DNA of 64,000 nt from Duganella sp. BuS-21 (GTDB lineage Bacteria; Pseudomonadota; Gammaproteobacteria; Burkholderiales; Burkholderiaceae_D). The notes below the pieces were generated by a model. It searched no databases and was not told where the DNA came from. It saw only the letters and a program-made list of their open reading frames with translations. This document shows, piece after piece, positions 9,364 through 17,932 of this stretch (within the stretch, counting starts at the first letter, position 1; each line of letters begins with the position of its first letter). Position numbers and translations under genes: made by a program. The stretch spans positions 5,394,001-5,458,000 of the forward strand of contig CP097466.1 in NCBI GenBank assembly GCA_041874725.1, read 5' to 3'.

Positions 9364-10494
9364 TTAAATGATTTCCAGTTCGGCGCGCAGCGAACCGGCG
9401 GCCTTCATGGCCTGCAAAATGGACAGCAAATCCTGCGGCGTGGCGCCGATGGCGTTGAGCGCCTTGACCACTTCGGCCAGCGAAGCGCCGCCCTTGACCA
9501 TCATCACCTTGCCGCCGTCGGCCTTGATGGCGACCTGCGGATTTTGCGTGACGACGGTGCGGCCGCCCGACAGCGGATTCGGCTGGCTGACCTGGGTGTC
9601 GGCGTTGACCGATACTGACAGATTACCGTGGGAAATGGCGCACGTCTCCAGCGTGACGGCGCGGTTCATCACCACCGAACCGGTGCGCGCGTTCATGATG
9701 ACCTTGGCGGCCTGCTCGGCCGGATTGACCTGCATGTCCTGCAGTGTGCCGATGAAGCTCACGCGCTGGTCGCTGCCGCTGGGCGCCTGCACCCGGATCA
9801 CGCGGCTGTCGAGCGCGTAGGCGATGCCGGCGCCGTACTTGTCGTTGATGGCCTCGACCATGCGGCTGGCGGTGGCGAAGTCGGCATTGTTGAGTTCCAG
9901 CTTGATGATGTTGTTCTCGCCCAGGTTGCTGGCGACCGCGCGTTCCACCGTGGCGCCGCCCGAGATCTTGCCCACGCTCAGGTGGTTGACGGTCAGCGAG
10001 CTGCCGCCGCCGCCACCGCCGGCCTGCACGCCGACGCCGCCGACCAGCACATTGCCCTGGGCCATGCCGTAGACCTGGCCGTCCGCACCCTTGAGCGGCG
10101 TCATCAGCAGCGTGCCGCCGCGCAGGCTCTTGGCGTTGCCCATCGACGATACCGTGATGTCCAGCGTCTGGCCCGGCTGCGAGAACGGCGGCAGCGAAGC
10201 CGTCACCATCACCGCCGCCACGTTTTTCAGCTGCAGCTGCGAACCGCCCTGCGGCAGGTTCACGCCCAGCTGCTGCAGCATCGAGATCACGCTCTGCACC
10301 GTGAACGGGGTTTGCGTGGTCTGGTCGCCGCTGCCGTCCAGGCCCACCACCAGCCCGTAGCCGATCAATTGGTTGTGACGCACGCCGGCGATGCTGGCCA
10401 GGTCCTTGATGCGCTCGGCGCCGGCCTGCGGCGCCAGCAGCGTCAACGTGGCGGACAGGCAGACCAGCACGGCGGCTTTGAGGGGTGTTTTCAT
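9364..10494 (-). CDS. flgI: Flagellar P-ring protein FlgI
   Basis: FlgI forms the P ring around the rod in the peptidoglycan. The 376-residue precursor has a Sec signal peptide ending about residue 26 (APQAGA), then the hallmark start [31 protein letters not shown]. Repeated glycine-rich segments and the C-terminal [44 protein letters not shown] are conserved family features. It lies 5 bp after flgH, consistent with coupled expression of the two bushing rings. Confidence 0.97.
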   Translation of the reverse strand: MKTPLKAAVLVCLSATLTLLAPQAGAERIKDLASIAGVRHNQLIGYGLVVGLDGSGDQTTQTPFTVQSVISMLQQLGVNLPQGGSQLQLKNVAAVMVTASLPPFSQPGQTLDITVSSMGNAKSLRGGTLLMTPLKGADGQVYGMAQGNVLVGGVGVQAGGGGGGSSLTVNHLSVGKISGGATVERAVASNLGENNIIKLELNNADFATASRMVEAINDKYGAGIAYALDSRVIRVQAPSGSDQRVSFIGTLQDMQVNPAEQAAKVIMNARTGSVVMNRAVTLETCAISHGNLSVSVNADTQVSQPNPLSGGRTVVTQNPQVAIKADGGKVMMVKGGASLAEVVKALNAIGATPQDLLSILQAMKAAGSLRAELEII

Positions 10495-10499
10495 GATGG

Positions 10500-11165
10500 T
10501 CAGAATGGCAGCAGGCTTTGGAAGAAGCGCGACGCCATCGACGACAGCTCGGCGCGGTCGATCTGGTTGGCGGTGCGGTACTCGACGCGGGCGTCGGCCA
10601 CGGCGGTCGATTGCACGGTGTTGCCGGTGGCGATGCTGTCAGGATTGATCATGCCGGAGAAGCGGATGTATTCGGTGCCCTTGTTCATGCCGATCTGCTT
10701 TTCGCCGGCCACGATCAGGTTGCCGTTGCTCAGCACCTCGACCACGGTCACGCCCATGGTACCGGTGAAGGCGTTGCTGGCGGTCTGGTTGTCGCCGTCG
10801 GAATAGGAACTCTCGCTGCCGACCTGGAGCGGATTGCCGAAGGTGCTTTGCAGCTTCTTCGGCAAGGTGGCGCTGACGTTGCCGGTCTTGTTGCCGGAGC
10901 TGGTGCCGGCCTTGTTGGCCGAAGTGCGCTCGGTGATCACCAGGGTCAGCACGTCGCCGACGTGGCGCGCGCGGCGGTCTTCGAACACCGGGCGGAAGGC
11001 GGCCGGCTGATAGATGGCGCCGTTGTTGGGCACGGCCTGCAGCTGTTCGCTGGTCAGCGGGCGCGCGCTCATCGGCGAATGCACGATGGAGGTGGGCGCG
11101 GTCTGGCAGGCGCTCAGCAGCACGGTGGCGGCAATGGTACTGGCAATGAGGGTGACGGATTTCAT
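10500..11165 (-). CDS. flgH: Flagellar L-ring lipoprotein FlgH
   Basis: FlgH forms the outer-membrane L ring. The 221-residue precursor has a lipoprotein signal with lipobox LLSAC (acylated Cys20), then the conserved blocks [29 protein letters not shown] and [27 protein letters not shown], and ends near RFFQSLLPF. Length is normal. It lies between flgG and flgI with gaps of 10 and 5 bp. Confidence 0.97.
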   Translation of the reverse strand: MKSVTLIASTIAATVLLSACQTAPTSIVHSPMSARPLTSEQLQAVPNNGAIYQPAAFRPVFEDRRARHVGDVLTLVITERTSANKAGTSSGNKTGNVSATLPKKLQSTFGNPLQVGSESSYSDGDNQTASNAFTGTMGVTVVEVLSNGNLIVAGEKQIGMNKGTEYIRFSGMINPDSIATGNTVQSTAVADARVEYRTANQIDRAELSSMASRFFQSLLPF

Positions 11166-11175
11166 GATCAGGTCC

Positions 11176-11967
11176 TTACATCTGCGACAGCTTCTGCAGC
11201 ATCTGGTCCGAGGTGGTGATGGCCTTGGAGTTGATTTCGTAGGCGCGCTGGGTCTGGATCATATTGACCATCTCCTCCACCACGTTGACGTTTGAGGTTT
11301 CCACATAACCCTGCAGGATGGTACCGGTGCCGTTGCTGCCCGGCGTGTTCTGCTGCGGCGCGCCGGAGGCGGTGGTTTCCACGTACAGGTTCTCGCCCTT
11401 CGATTCCAGCCCGGTCGGGTTGATGAAGGTGGCCAGTTGCAGGCTGCCCAGCTGCTGGGTGGTGGTGGCGCCGTTGCCGTTGGCGATGTTGACCGAGACG
11501 GTGCCGTCGCGGCCGACGGTGATGGCCTGGGCCGTGATCGGGATGGTGATGGCCGGTTGCAGCACGAAGCCCTCCGAGGTCACCATCTGGCCGTTGTTGT
11601 CGCGCTGGAAGGAGCCGTCGCGGGTGTAGGCGGTGGTGCCGTCGGGCAGCAGCACGGTGAAGAAGCCGCTGCCGTTGACCATGATGTCTTTATCGTTGCC
11701 GGTCGACTGCGGATTGCCCTGGGTGTGGATGCGCTCGACGGCCACGGTGCGCACACCGGTGCCTAGCTGCAGGCCGGACGGCAGATTGGTCTGCTGCGAC
11801 GATTGCGCGCCCGGCTGGCGGATATTCTGGTACAGCAGATCTTCGAAGACGGCGCGCGACTTCTTGAAACCGTTGGTGCTGACGTTGGCCAGATTGTGGG
11901 ACGTGACGTCCATCTGCGTCTGCTGCGCTTCCATGCCAGTCTTGGCGATCCATAACGAACGTATCAT
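11176..11967 (-). CDS. flgG: Flagellar distal rod protein FlgG
   Basis: FlgG builds the distal rod. The start chosen is the ATG at 11967, giving [21 protein letters not shown] and 263 residues, the family length; a GGGAGAAG ribosome-binding site sits just upstream. A longer frame to 12012 would add 15 unsupported residues. The N-terminal rod motif [17 protein letters not shown] and the C-terminal [26 protein letters not shown] are both present. Confidence 0.96.
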   Translation of the reverse strand: MIRSLWIAKTGMEAQQTQMDVTSHNLANVSTNGFKKSRAVFEDLLYQNIRQPGAQSSQQTNLPSGLQLGTGVRTVAVERIHTQGNPQSTGNDKDIMVNGSGFFTVLLPDGTTAYTRDGSFQRDNNGQMVTSEGFVLQPAITIPITAQAITVGRDGTVSVNIANGNGATTTQQLGSLQLATFINPTGLESKGENLYVETTASGAPQQNTPGSNGTGTILQGYVETSNVNVVEEMVNMIQTQRAYEINSKAITTSDQMLQKLSQM

Positions 11968-12032
11968 GATGCTTCTCCCGATGCCGGATGAACAAGAGCT
12001 CATCCCATGCAAGCATTATGCGGGAGAGGTCA

Positions 12033-12773
12033 TCAACTCAAAGCGAGGATCTGGGTGGCTTTTGCGGCGTTATTCTCGGCATTCTTCATCAAGCTCATTT
12101 GCATTTCAAACTGCCTTGCCAGACTGATCATGTTAACCATGGAATCGACCGGGCTGACGTTGCTGCCCTCCAGCGCGCCGTCCACCACACGCACGTTGGC
12201 GTCGTTCTGGGCCGGCGTGCCGTCGGCCTGGCGGAACAGGCCGTCGTCGCCGCGCAGCAGAGTCTTGGTGTCCGGATTGACCAGCTTGATGCGCCCCAGC
12301 GTGTTGGACGGCCCCGGCTGGAAATCGTTGGCGATGACGCTGATGGTGCCATCGCTGGCGATGGTCACGTTGGTGTCCGGCGGCACCGTGATCGGGCCGC
12401 CGTCGCCGATCACCGTCTGGCCGGAGCTGGTTTGCAGGATGCCGTTCTCGGTCACCTTCAGGCTGCCGTTGCGGGTATAGGCTTCCGAACCGTCGGCCGA
12501 CTGCACCGCGATCCAGCCCTGGTCGCGGATGGCGATGTCGAGCGCGCGGCCGGTGGTCTGGATTGGACCGGCACGCCAGTCCGATCCGACCGTGGAGTCG
12601 GTCACGAAGGCGCGCGTGGGCAAGCCCTCGGACACCACCGGCACCGCCCGGAACGAGTCGATCTGGGCGCGGAAGCCGGTGGTGGTGGCGTTGGCCAGGT
12701 TGTTCGACACGGTGGCTTGCTGCTCCATCACGTGGCGGGCACCGGTCATCGCGGTATAGACGAGGCGGTCCAT
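12033..12773 (-). CDS. flgF: Flagellar proximal rod protein FlgF
   Basis: FlgF is a rod subunit. The 246-residue product begins MDRLVYTAMTGARHVMEQQ, carries NNLANATTTGFRAQIDSFRA, and ends with ALEGSNVSPVDSMVNMISLARQFEMQM plus a helical tail. Length and motifs are standard. It lies 40 bp after flgE; that gap holds a short tandem repeat described separately. Confidence 0.96.
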   Translation of the reverse strand: MDRLVYTAMTGARHVMEQQATVSNNLANATTTGFRAQIDSFRAVPVVSEGLPTRAFVTDSTVGSDWRAGPIQTTGRALDIAIRDQGWIAVQSADGSEAYTRNGSLKVTENGILQTSSGQTVIGDGGPITVPPDTNVTIASDGTISVIANDFQPGPSNTLGRIKLVNPDTKTLLRGDDGLFRQADGTPAQNDANVRVVDGALEGSNVSPVDSMVNMISLARQFEMQMSLMKNAENNAAKATQILALS

Positions 12774-12783
12774 GATTTACCCC

Positions 12784-12825
12784 TATTAACGCAGCGCGAT
12801 TAACGCAGCGCGATTAACGCAGATT
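12784..12825. repeat. 14-bp tandem repeat spanning the flgE stop codon
   Basis: Three copies of ATTAACGCAGCGCG (the third truncated after ATTAACGCAG) run from inside the last codons of flgE into the flgE-flgF gap. In the coding sense each copy reads CTGCGTTAAT, so the Leu-Arg-stop end of flgE is present three times and only the first stop is used. Slipped-strand duplication is the simplest origin. Confidence 0.8.
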
Positions 12826-14370
12826 AACCAGCGTCTGCAGGATCGAGTCTTCGGTCTTGATGGTCTGCGCATTGGCCTGGTAGACGCGCTGCGCGGTGAT
12901 CATGTTGACCAGCTCGGCCGTCAGGTCGGTGTTCGAGGTTTCCACCGCGCTCGAACGCAGCTGGCCCATCGAACCGGCGTTCGGCGTGCCGATGGTTGGC
13001 GGGCCCGAAGTCGAGCTTTCCGCCCAGGCGTTGTTGCCCAGCGGCGTCAGGCCGTCCACGCTGGCGAAGTTGGCCATGGCGATCTGGCCCATGGCGCGCG
13101 ACTTGCCGTTGCTGTATTGGCCCAGGATCACGCCGTTCTCGTCGATCGAATATCGCTGCCAGGAACCGGCCGAGTAACCGTTCTGGACCGAGCCCAGGTC
13201 GTTGGTCACGCTGCCGTACTGGGTGGTCTTGTCGAAGGTGGTGGCGACCGTCATCGGCACTATTGCGCCGGTGTCCGGGAAGATCGGCAGCTGGATCTGG
13301 AACGGCAGCGTCTGCGGCGGGTCCATCAGGGCCATGGCTTGCGGATCGAGCGCGCCGCTCTTGGTGAACAGCAGCGTGCCGACCTTGACCGCAGGCACGG
13401 TGATGGCCGCACCCAGCAGGCCATTGATCTGGTCCGGGGACTTGCCGGTGATCGAGCCGCTGACGGTCGGGTCGAGCGCCGTGTAGGCGGCGGTCAGCGC
13501 GTCGAGCTGGGCCTGGGTGGCGGCGGCCGGCGGCACCGAAGCGGCGGCCAGCATGGCGTTATAGGCGGCGGTGGCGTAGGTGCCGGCGGCAATCGCGATA
13601 TCGGCCGGCACCGGCGGCGTGGCTTTCACCAGGTCGTTATAGGCCTTGCGGGCATCGATGGTCGGCTGGTCGGTGGCCACGGTGGCGGCCACGCTGGAGG
13701 AGACGATTTCCTTGTTGTCGGCGGCGGCGTACACGTCCCAGGTGTTGGCGTCGGTCTTGACGTAGTAGGTCGTCATGATGTGCGCGGTGCCCAGGCTGTC
13801 GTACACATTCAGCACGGTCTGCTTGTTGTAGCTGGTGGGGTCGTTGGAGTCGAACGGTACGGTGGCCGGCACCTTCTCCGCCGAGCTCAGGTTGAGCTGG
13901 AAGTTCGCTTCGGTGGTTTGCACCGGCGTCAGGTCGGACTTGTCCAGGGTCAGCGGCACGGGCGAACCGAGCTGGATCACGCCGGCGGTGTTGGACAGGT
14001 AGCCGGTCAGCTGCGCGCCCTGGGCGTTGACCAGGGTATGGCCGGCATCTTCGTGGAACTGGCCGTTGCGCGAATACTGCACGGCGCCGTTGACCACCAG
14101 GCGGAAGAAGCCGCCGCCGTTGATCGCCACGTCCAGCGGGTTGCTGCTCGACTCCAGGTTACCCTGGGTGAATTGCTGCGCCAACTTGGACACCGACACA
14201 CCGATACCGGCGTTGTTGCCCGACACGCCGTTGAGCGAATTGGCGTACAAGTCGGCGAACTGCGCCTGCGAACTCTTGAAGCCCACGGTGCTGGCGTTGG
14301 CAATATTGTTGCCGATGACATCCAGCGATTTGGATGCGGCATTCAGGCCGCTCAGTCCTTGTTGGAACAT
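12814..14370 (-). CDS. flgE: Flagellar hook protein FlgE (enlarged)
   Basis: FlgE polymerises into the flexible hook. The N terminus MFQQGLSGLNAASKSLDVIGNNIANASTVGFKSSQAQFADLY and the C terminus SAVETSNTDLTAELVNMITAQRVYQANAQTIKTEDSILQTLVNLR are classic. The protein has 518 residues, clearly longer than the roughly 400-residue enteric form. The extra length is mostly an Ala-rich segment at about residues 225-310 in the exposed middle domains, a place where hook proteins vary. It is flanked by short tandem repeats on both sides. Confidence 0.96.
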   Translation of the reverse strand: MFQQGLSGLNAASKSLDVIGNNIANASTVGFKSSQAQFADLYANSLNGVSGNNAGIGVSVSKLAQQFTQGNLESSSNPLDVAINGGGFFRLVVNGAVQYSRNGQFHEDAGHTLVNAQGAQLTGYLSNTAGVIQLGSPVPLTLDKSDLTPVQTTEANFQLNLSSAEKVPATVPFDSNDPTSYNKQTVLNVYDSLGTAHIMTTYYVKTDANTWDVYAAADNKEIVSSSVAATVATDQPTIDARKAYNDLVKATPPVPADIAIAAGTYATAAYNAMLAAASVPPAAATQAQLDALTAAYTALDPTVSGSITGKSPDQINGLLGAAITVPAVKVGTLLFTKSGALDPQAMALMDPPQTLPFQIQLPIFPDTGAIVPMTVATTFDKTTQYGSVTNDLGSVQNGYSAGSWQRYSIDENGVILGQYSNGKSRAMGQIAMANFASVDGLTPLGNNAWAESSTSGPPTIGTPNAGSMGQLRSSAVETSNTDLTAELVNMITAQRVYQANAQTIKTEDSILQTLVNLR

Positions 14371-14384
14371 GCTATTCCCCTATG

Positions 14385-14436
14385 AGGTGTGACGTGTAGG
14401 TGTGACGTGTAGGTGTGACGTGTAGGTGTTACTTGT
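14385..14436. repeat. 13-bp tandem repeat, four copies, upstream of flgE
   Basis: AGGTGTGACGTGT occurs at 14385, 14398 and 14411, followed by a diverged copy AGGTGTTACTTGT at 14424. The array fills most of the flgD-flgE gap and ends 14 bp from the flgE start codon, so copy number alters the flgE leader. Confidence 0.9.
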
Positions 14437-14447
14437 ACAATCTGCGC

Positions 14448-15146
14448 TTACAAAACTTCTTTCACATCGCTCATGGCGAAATGCCCGAGCGAGGTATTCA
14501 ATTTAACCCCGCCGCTGCCGGTCGAGACGCTGGCGACCGCCGCCAGTTGCAGCGGCGTGGCGGTGACCGTGTTGCCGGCGCTGGTGGCGCTGACGGTGAA
14601 GGTGTAGCTGCCGGCGTCGGCCACCGTCTTGTCGTCCTTGGTGCCGTCCCAGGTGATCGGGTAGGTGCCGGCCTCGGCATTGGTCATGCTCATGGTGCGC
14701 ACGGTCTTGCCGGCCTTGTCCTTGATTTCAATCGACACCGCCTGCGAGTCCGACGCCAGGTCGATGCCGAACACACTGGACTTGGTGACCTTGTCGTCTT
14801 CGCCGGTCACGCTGTTGAGATCGATGCCCTTGCCTTCCACCAGCACGCCCTTGCCGATCAGGTTGATCGCGGCCGAGGACTGCGAGGTGGTAATGTCGGC
14901 GCGCAGCGACTCCAGCGTGGCGTTGACCTTGTTGATGCCGGTCACGGTCGACAGCTGGGCCAGCTGGCTGGTCATGGCCGCGTTGTCCATCGGATTGAGC
15001 GGATCCTGGTTCTGCAACTGGGTCACCAGCAGCTTCATGAATTTGTCCTGGTCCGCCTGCACGCTGTTGGTGTCGGTGGTGTCCTTGGTCGCTACCGAGT
15101 TGGTGGCCGCCGCCTTGGGCGTATCGATAATGCCGCTAATCGCCAT
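14448..15146 (-). CDS. flgD: Flagellar hook-capping protein FlgD
   Basis: FlgD is the scaffold cap needed for hook assembly. The 232-residue product contains the conserved N-terminal block DQDKFMKLLVTQLQNQDPLNPMDNAAMTSQLAQLSTVTGI, then the Tudor/Fn3-like C-terminal region (GTYPITWDGTKDDKTVADAGSYTFTVSA). Length is normal. It lies 29 bp after flgC. Confidence 0.96.
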   Translation of the reverse strand: MAISGIIDTPKAAATNSVATKDTTDTNSVQADQDKFMKLLVTQLQNQDPLNPMDNAAMTSQLAQLSTVTGINKVNATLESLRADITTSQSSAAINLIGKGVLVEGKGIDLNSVTGEDDKVTKSSVFGIDLASDSQAVSIEIKDKAGKTVRTMSMTNAEAGTYPITWDGTKDDKTVADAGSYTFTVSATSAGNTVTATPLQLAAVASVSTGSGGVKLNTSLGHFAMSDVKEVL

Positions 15147-15175
15147 GATGATCTCGTTTGGTTGTCGTTGATTGT

Positions 15176-15586
15176 CTAGTTTTGACCGATGGTCAGGGTC
15201 TTCAACAGCAGGGTCTTGGCCGCGTTCATGGTCTCGACGTTGGTCTGGTAGGAGCGCGAGGCCGACAGCATGTTGACCATTTCATCGACCACATTCACGT
15301 TGGGCATGGTCACGTAGCCGTTGTCGTCGGCCGCCGGATGCTTGGGGTCGTACATCATTTTCATCGGCGACTGGTCTTCCACCACCTGCTTGACCCGCAC
15401 CCCGGTCGAGGTGCCGCCGTTGGTCGGCGTGGTCGCCTCGAACACCACCTGGCGCGCGCGGTAGGCTTCGCCGCTGGCGCTGGTGGCGCTGTCGGCATTG
15501 GCCAGGTTGGAAGCCACCACGTTCAGGCGCTGCGCCTGCGCGCTCATGGCCGAACCCGATACATCGAAGATTTTAAAAAGCGACAT
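15176..15586 (-). CDS. flgC: Flagellar proximal rod protein FlgC
   Basis: FlgC is a rod subunit. The 136-residue product begins MSLFKIFDVSGSAMSAQAQRLNVVASNLANADS and ends NVNVVDEMVNMLSASRSYQTNVETMNAAKTLLLKTLTIGQ, both typical. It follows flgB with a 2-bp gap, consistent with translational coupling. Confidence 0.97.
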   Translation of the reverse strand: MSLFKIFDVSGSAMSAQAQRLNVVASNLANADSATSASGEAYRARQVVFEATTPTNGGTSTGVRVKQVVEDQSPMKMMYDPKHPAADDNGYVTMPNVNVVDEMVNMLSASRSYQTNVETMNAAKTLLLKTLTIGQN

Positions 15587-15588
15587 GA

Positions 15589-16017
15589 TTAGTTCCCTGA
15601 CTGTAGCGCCGCCAGCATCGATTTGATCTGGCCGTTGATGGCGGTGATCCCGGCTTCATAACGAATGGCGTTGTCGGCGAACTGGTTGCGCTCGACGTCC
15701 ATGTCGACCGTGTTGCCGTCGACCGCGCCCTGCACCACGCCGCGATACAGCAGCGGCGTGCCATCGGCCAGCGTACCGGCGTCTTGCAGGGGGTTGGGGT
15801 AATGTTTGGCGGCGGTGGTGTTCAGCGTCTGCTGGGCATTCGGATTGTTCTTGTCCAGCGCCGATTTCAAGGCGCTGCTGAAGTCGATGTCGCGCGCCTT
15901 GTAGTTCGGCGTGTCCGCGTTGGCAATATTGGAAGCGAGCACGGTCTGGCGCGCCGAACGCAGGCTCAGCGCGGTTTCATTGAAGCTCAGGTAATTGTCT
16001 AGTTTGCTGCCGAGCAT
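15589..16017 (-). CDS. flgB: Flagellar proximal rod protein FlgB
   Basis: FlgB is the most membrane-proximal rod subunit of the set. The chosen start at 16017 gives MLGSKLDNYLSFNETALSLRSARQTVLASNIANADTPNYKARDIDF and 142 residues, the usual size; a GGAAGAGGAG ribosome-binding sequence precedes it. A longer frame to 16086 would add 23 residues unlike the family. It is the first gene of the minus-strand flg operon and diverges from flgA. Confidence 0.96.
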   Translation of the reverse strand: MLGSKLDNYLSFNETALSLRSARQTVLASNIANADTPNYKARDIDFSSALKSALDKNNPNAQQTLNTTAAKHYPNPLQDAGTLADGTPLLYRGVVQGAVDGNTVDMDVERNQFADNAIRYEAGITAINGQIKSMLAALQSGN

Positions 16018-16168
16018 GATGCGCTCCTCTTCCACATTGGTGACAGCTTCAATGATACGGAGTTGCCAGTTGTCACCATCGGGCAATAAGCCCCGGTTTT
16101 CCCATCCTATTCAAGGCTTCAAGTCCGGGCCGCCCGACTATGATGGTCACATTGAAGGGGAACCGACT
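16018..16168. promoter_or_regulatory. Divergent flgB / flgA promoter region
   Basis: This 151-bp gap separates the flgBCDEFGHIJKL operon from flgAMN and must hold the class-II flagellar promoters for both directions. I see no sequence good enough to call a sigma-28 or sigma-54 site, so the sigma factor and activator sites remain unassigned. Confidence 0.6.
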
Positions 16169-16876
16169 ATGCACACCATGAAATCACGCTTATTGATGAC
16201 CGCCGCGCTGCTCGGCGCCGCGCTGTGCAACGGCGCTGCCGCACAGACCGGCCGCCAGGACATCGCCGCGCTCAAGGGCACGGTCGAGCAATTCCTGCAA
16301 GTGCAGGCCGGCGGCTTGCCGGGCCAGGTGACGGTCACCGTGGGCGCCGTCGATCCGCGCCTGAACCTGGCCGCCTGCCCCGCGCCGCAAGCTTTCTTCA
16401 TGCCCGGCGCGCGCGCCTGGGGCAAGACCTCGGTCGGCGTGCGCTGTGCGACGCCATCGTCCTGGACGGTCTATATACAAGCCAGCGTGACGGTGATCGG
16501 CGACTACGTCGCCAGCGCCGCGCCGCTGGTGCAGGGCCAGCCCATCGACGCCGGCCAGCTGACCATCCTCAAGGGTGATTTGACAACATTGCCGGCAGGG
16601 ATAGCCACCGACGTCAGCCAGGTGATCGGCCGCAGCGCCAATGTTTCGTTGCCGCCAGGAACTCCTTTACGGCTCGATACCTTGCGCAGCAAGCCGGTGG
16701 TGCAATCGGGACAACTGGTGCGCCTGGTGTCGACCGGCAACGGCTTCAGCGTCTCGTCCGAGGCGCGCGCCATGGGCACGGCCGGCGACGGCCAGGTGGT
16801 GCAGGTGAAAACCGCCGCCGGCCAGCAAATCACCGGCATCGCCAAGAGCGGCGGACTGGTGGAGGTGGCTTTTTGA
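16169..16876 (+). CDS. flgA: Flagellar P-ring assembly chaperone FlgA
   Basis: FlgA is a periplasmic chaperone for P-ring (FlgI) assembly. The start at 16169 follows an AGGGGAAC ribosome-binding site and gives MHTMKSRLLMTAALLGAALC, a Sec signal peptide cleaved near residue 26 (GAAA-Q). The remaining protein, 235 residues in all, contains an SAF-like domain (SAAPLVQGQPIDAGQLTILKGDLTTLPAG) and the conserved end AAGQQITGIAKSGGLVEVAF. A second in-frame ATG at 16178 is possible. Confidence 0.94.
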   Translation: MHTMKSRLLMTAALLGAALCNGAAAQTGRQDIAALKGTVEQFLQVQAGGLPGQVTVTVGAVDPRLNLAACPAPQAFFMPGARAWGKTSVGVRCATPSSWTVYIQASVTVIGDYVASAAPLVQGQPIDAGQLTILKGDLTTLPAGIATDVSQVIGRSANVSLPPGTPLRLDTLRSKPVVQSGQLVRLVSTGNGFSVSSEARAMGTAGDGQVVQVKTAAGQQITGIAKSGGLVEVAF

Positions 16877-16898
16877 GCGCGCGGCGGCACGGACCCGC

Positions 16899-16925
16899 TA
16901 AAGTTTACGGCCAGGCCGCCGTTAC
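16899..16925 (+). promoter_or_regulatory. Sigma-28 (FliA) promoter of flgMN
   Basis: TAAAGTTT at 16899-16906, an 11-bp spacer, and GCCGTTAC at 16918-16925 match the FliA consensus TAAAGTTT-N11-GCCGATAA, with an exact -35 and a 6/8 -10. It lies 48 bp before the flgM start codon, which would add late-class expression of the anti-sigma factor and FlgN. Confidence 0.88.
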
Positions 16926-16973
16926 CGACTCAGATCCCGGAGTTTCGTACTCCTAGCTGAGAAGGAAATTGCT

Positions 16974-17291
16974 GTGAAAATTAATGACACTTTAAAGAGC
17001 ACGCCAGGCTTGCCGTCGACGCCTGCGGCCACCTCCTCCACCGCGCGCGGCGCGGAAAAGGCGGCGGAAACCGCAGCGACGAATGTCGCCTCGGACAATG
17101 TGCGCCTGTCGCCGCAAGGCCAGGCGATGGCGGCCAGTTCTGCCGGCGGCGCCAATGCCGTGTTCGACACCAAAAAAGTCGAGCGCATCAAATTGGCAAT
17201 CGCCGACGGCCAGTTCCAGGTCAACTCGGAAAAAGTAGCGGATGGCTTGCTCGACACGGTCAAGGATCTGCTGCACTCACGAAAACGATAG
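16974..17291 (+). CDS. flgM: Anti-sigma-28 factor FlgM
   Basis: FlgM binds FliA until the hook is finished and is then exported. The 105-residue product starts with GTG at 16974 behind a GAAGGA ribosome-binding site. It has the short export N terminus MKINDTLKSTPGLP, a disordered Ala/Thr/Ser-rich middle, and the C-terminal FliA-binding helices DTKKVERIKLAIADGQFQVNSEKVADGLLDTVKDLL. It sits behind the sigma-28 promoter and 7 bp before flgN. Confidence 0.95.
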   Translation: MKINDTLKSTPGLPSTPAATSSTARGAEKAAETAATNVASDNVRLSPQGQAMAASSAGGANAVFDTKKVERIKLAIADGQFQVNSEKVADGLLDTVKDLLHSRKR

Positions 17292-17298
17292 GATCATC

Positions 17299-17775
17299 AT
17301 GACCACCGTCACCCCGCTGAACAGCCTGCGCGAAGAAGCGCACATCATGTCCACCCTGTTGGACTTGCTGCGCCAGGAACAGCAACTGCTGGTGACGGCG
17401 GAAATCGAAGGCCTGCCGGCCATCACCGTCCGCAAGACCGCGCTGGTCACGCAAATGACCCTGTTGTCGGCGCAACGTCACCGTGCATTGGGCAAATGTG
17501 GTTTCCCATCCGAGGAAGCCGGCATGGATGCGTGGATCGCCGCCAGCGGCGAGGCGCGCGAGGAATCGGCCGGCCTGTGGCAGGCATTGCTGCAGCATAC
17601 GCGTGAAGCCAAGGAGCTGAACCGCGTCAATGGCATGTTGATCAACAAGCAGATGGGCCACACCCAGGGTGCGCTGCAGGCGCTGCGTCCGCAGGGCGGA
17701 TCGGCCAACAACTTCTACGGTCCGGGCGGCATCTCGACTTCCCTGCCGCGCAGCCGCGGCTTCCTGGCCGGCTGA
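17299..17775 (+). CDS. flgN: Flagellar export chaperone FlgN
   Basis: FlgN is the cytoplasmic chaperone for FlgK and FlgL. The start at 17299 gives MTTVTPLNSLREEAHIMSTLLDLLRQEQQLLV and 158 residues, mostly helical, ending in a basic, low-complexity tail (STSLPRSRGFLAG). A longer frame from 17242 would overlap flgM and is not favoured. The NRVNGMLINKQMGHTQGALQAL block is typical of the family. Confidence 0.92.
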   Translation: MTTVTPLNSLREEAHIMSTLLDLLRQEQQLLVTAEIEGLPAITVRKTALVTQMTLLSAQRHRALGKCGFPSEEAGMDAWIAASGEAREESAGLWQALLQHTREAKELNRVNGMLINKQMGHTQGALQALRPQGGSANNFYGPGGISTSLPRSRGFLAG

Positions 17776-17889
17776 CCCTTTACCCCGCAATACGCCCACC
17801 CGCAACCAAACGGGTGGAACTCCGGCTTCCCTGAAGCGCAGCTGGCGCCGTCTCTTCGTCGATTATTTCCCCCCCGCACTGCGCTGGCC

Positions 17890-17919
17890 AGGGTCTGTCC
17901 CCGCATGGGGACAGACCCT
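17890..17919. repeat. Perfect 13-bp inverted repeat between flgN and motD
   Basis: AGGGTCTGTCCCC (17890-17902) and GGGGACAGACCCT (17907-17919) pair perfectly across a GCAT loop. There is no T tract on either side, so it is a poor Rho-independent terminator. The sequence looks like a mobile REP-type palindrome placed between convergent genes. Confidence 0.7.
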
Positions 17920-17932
17920 TACGGGTACAGGG

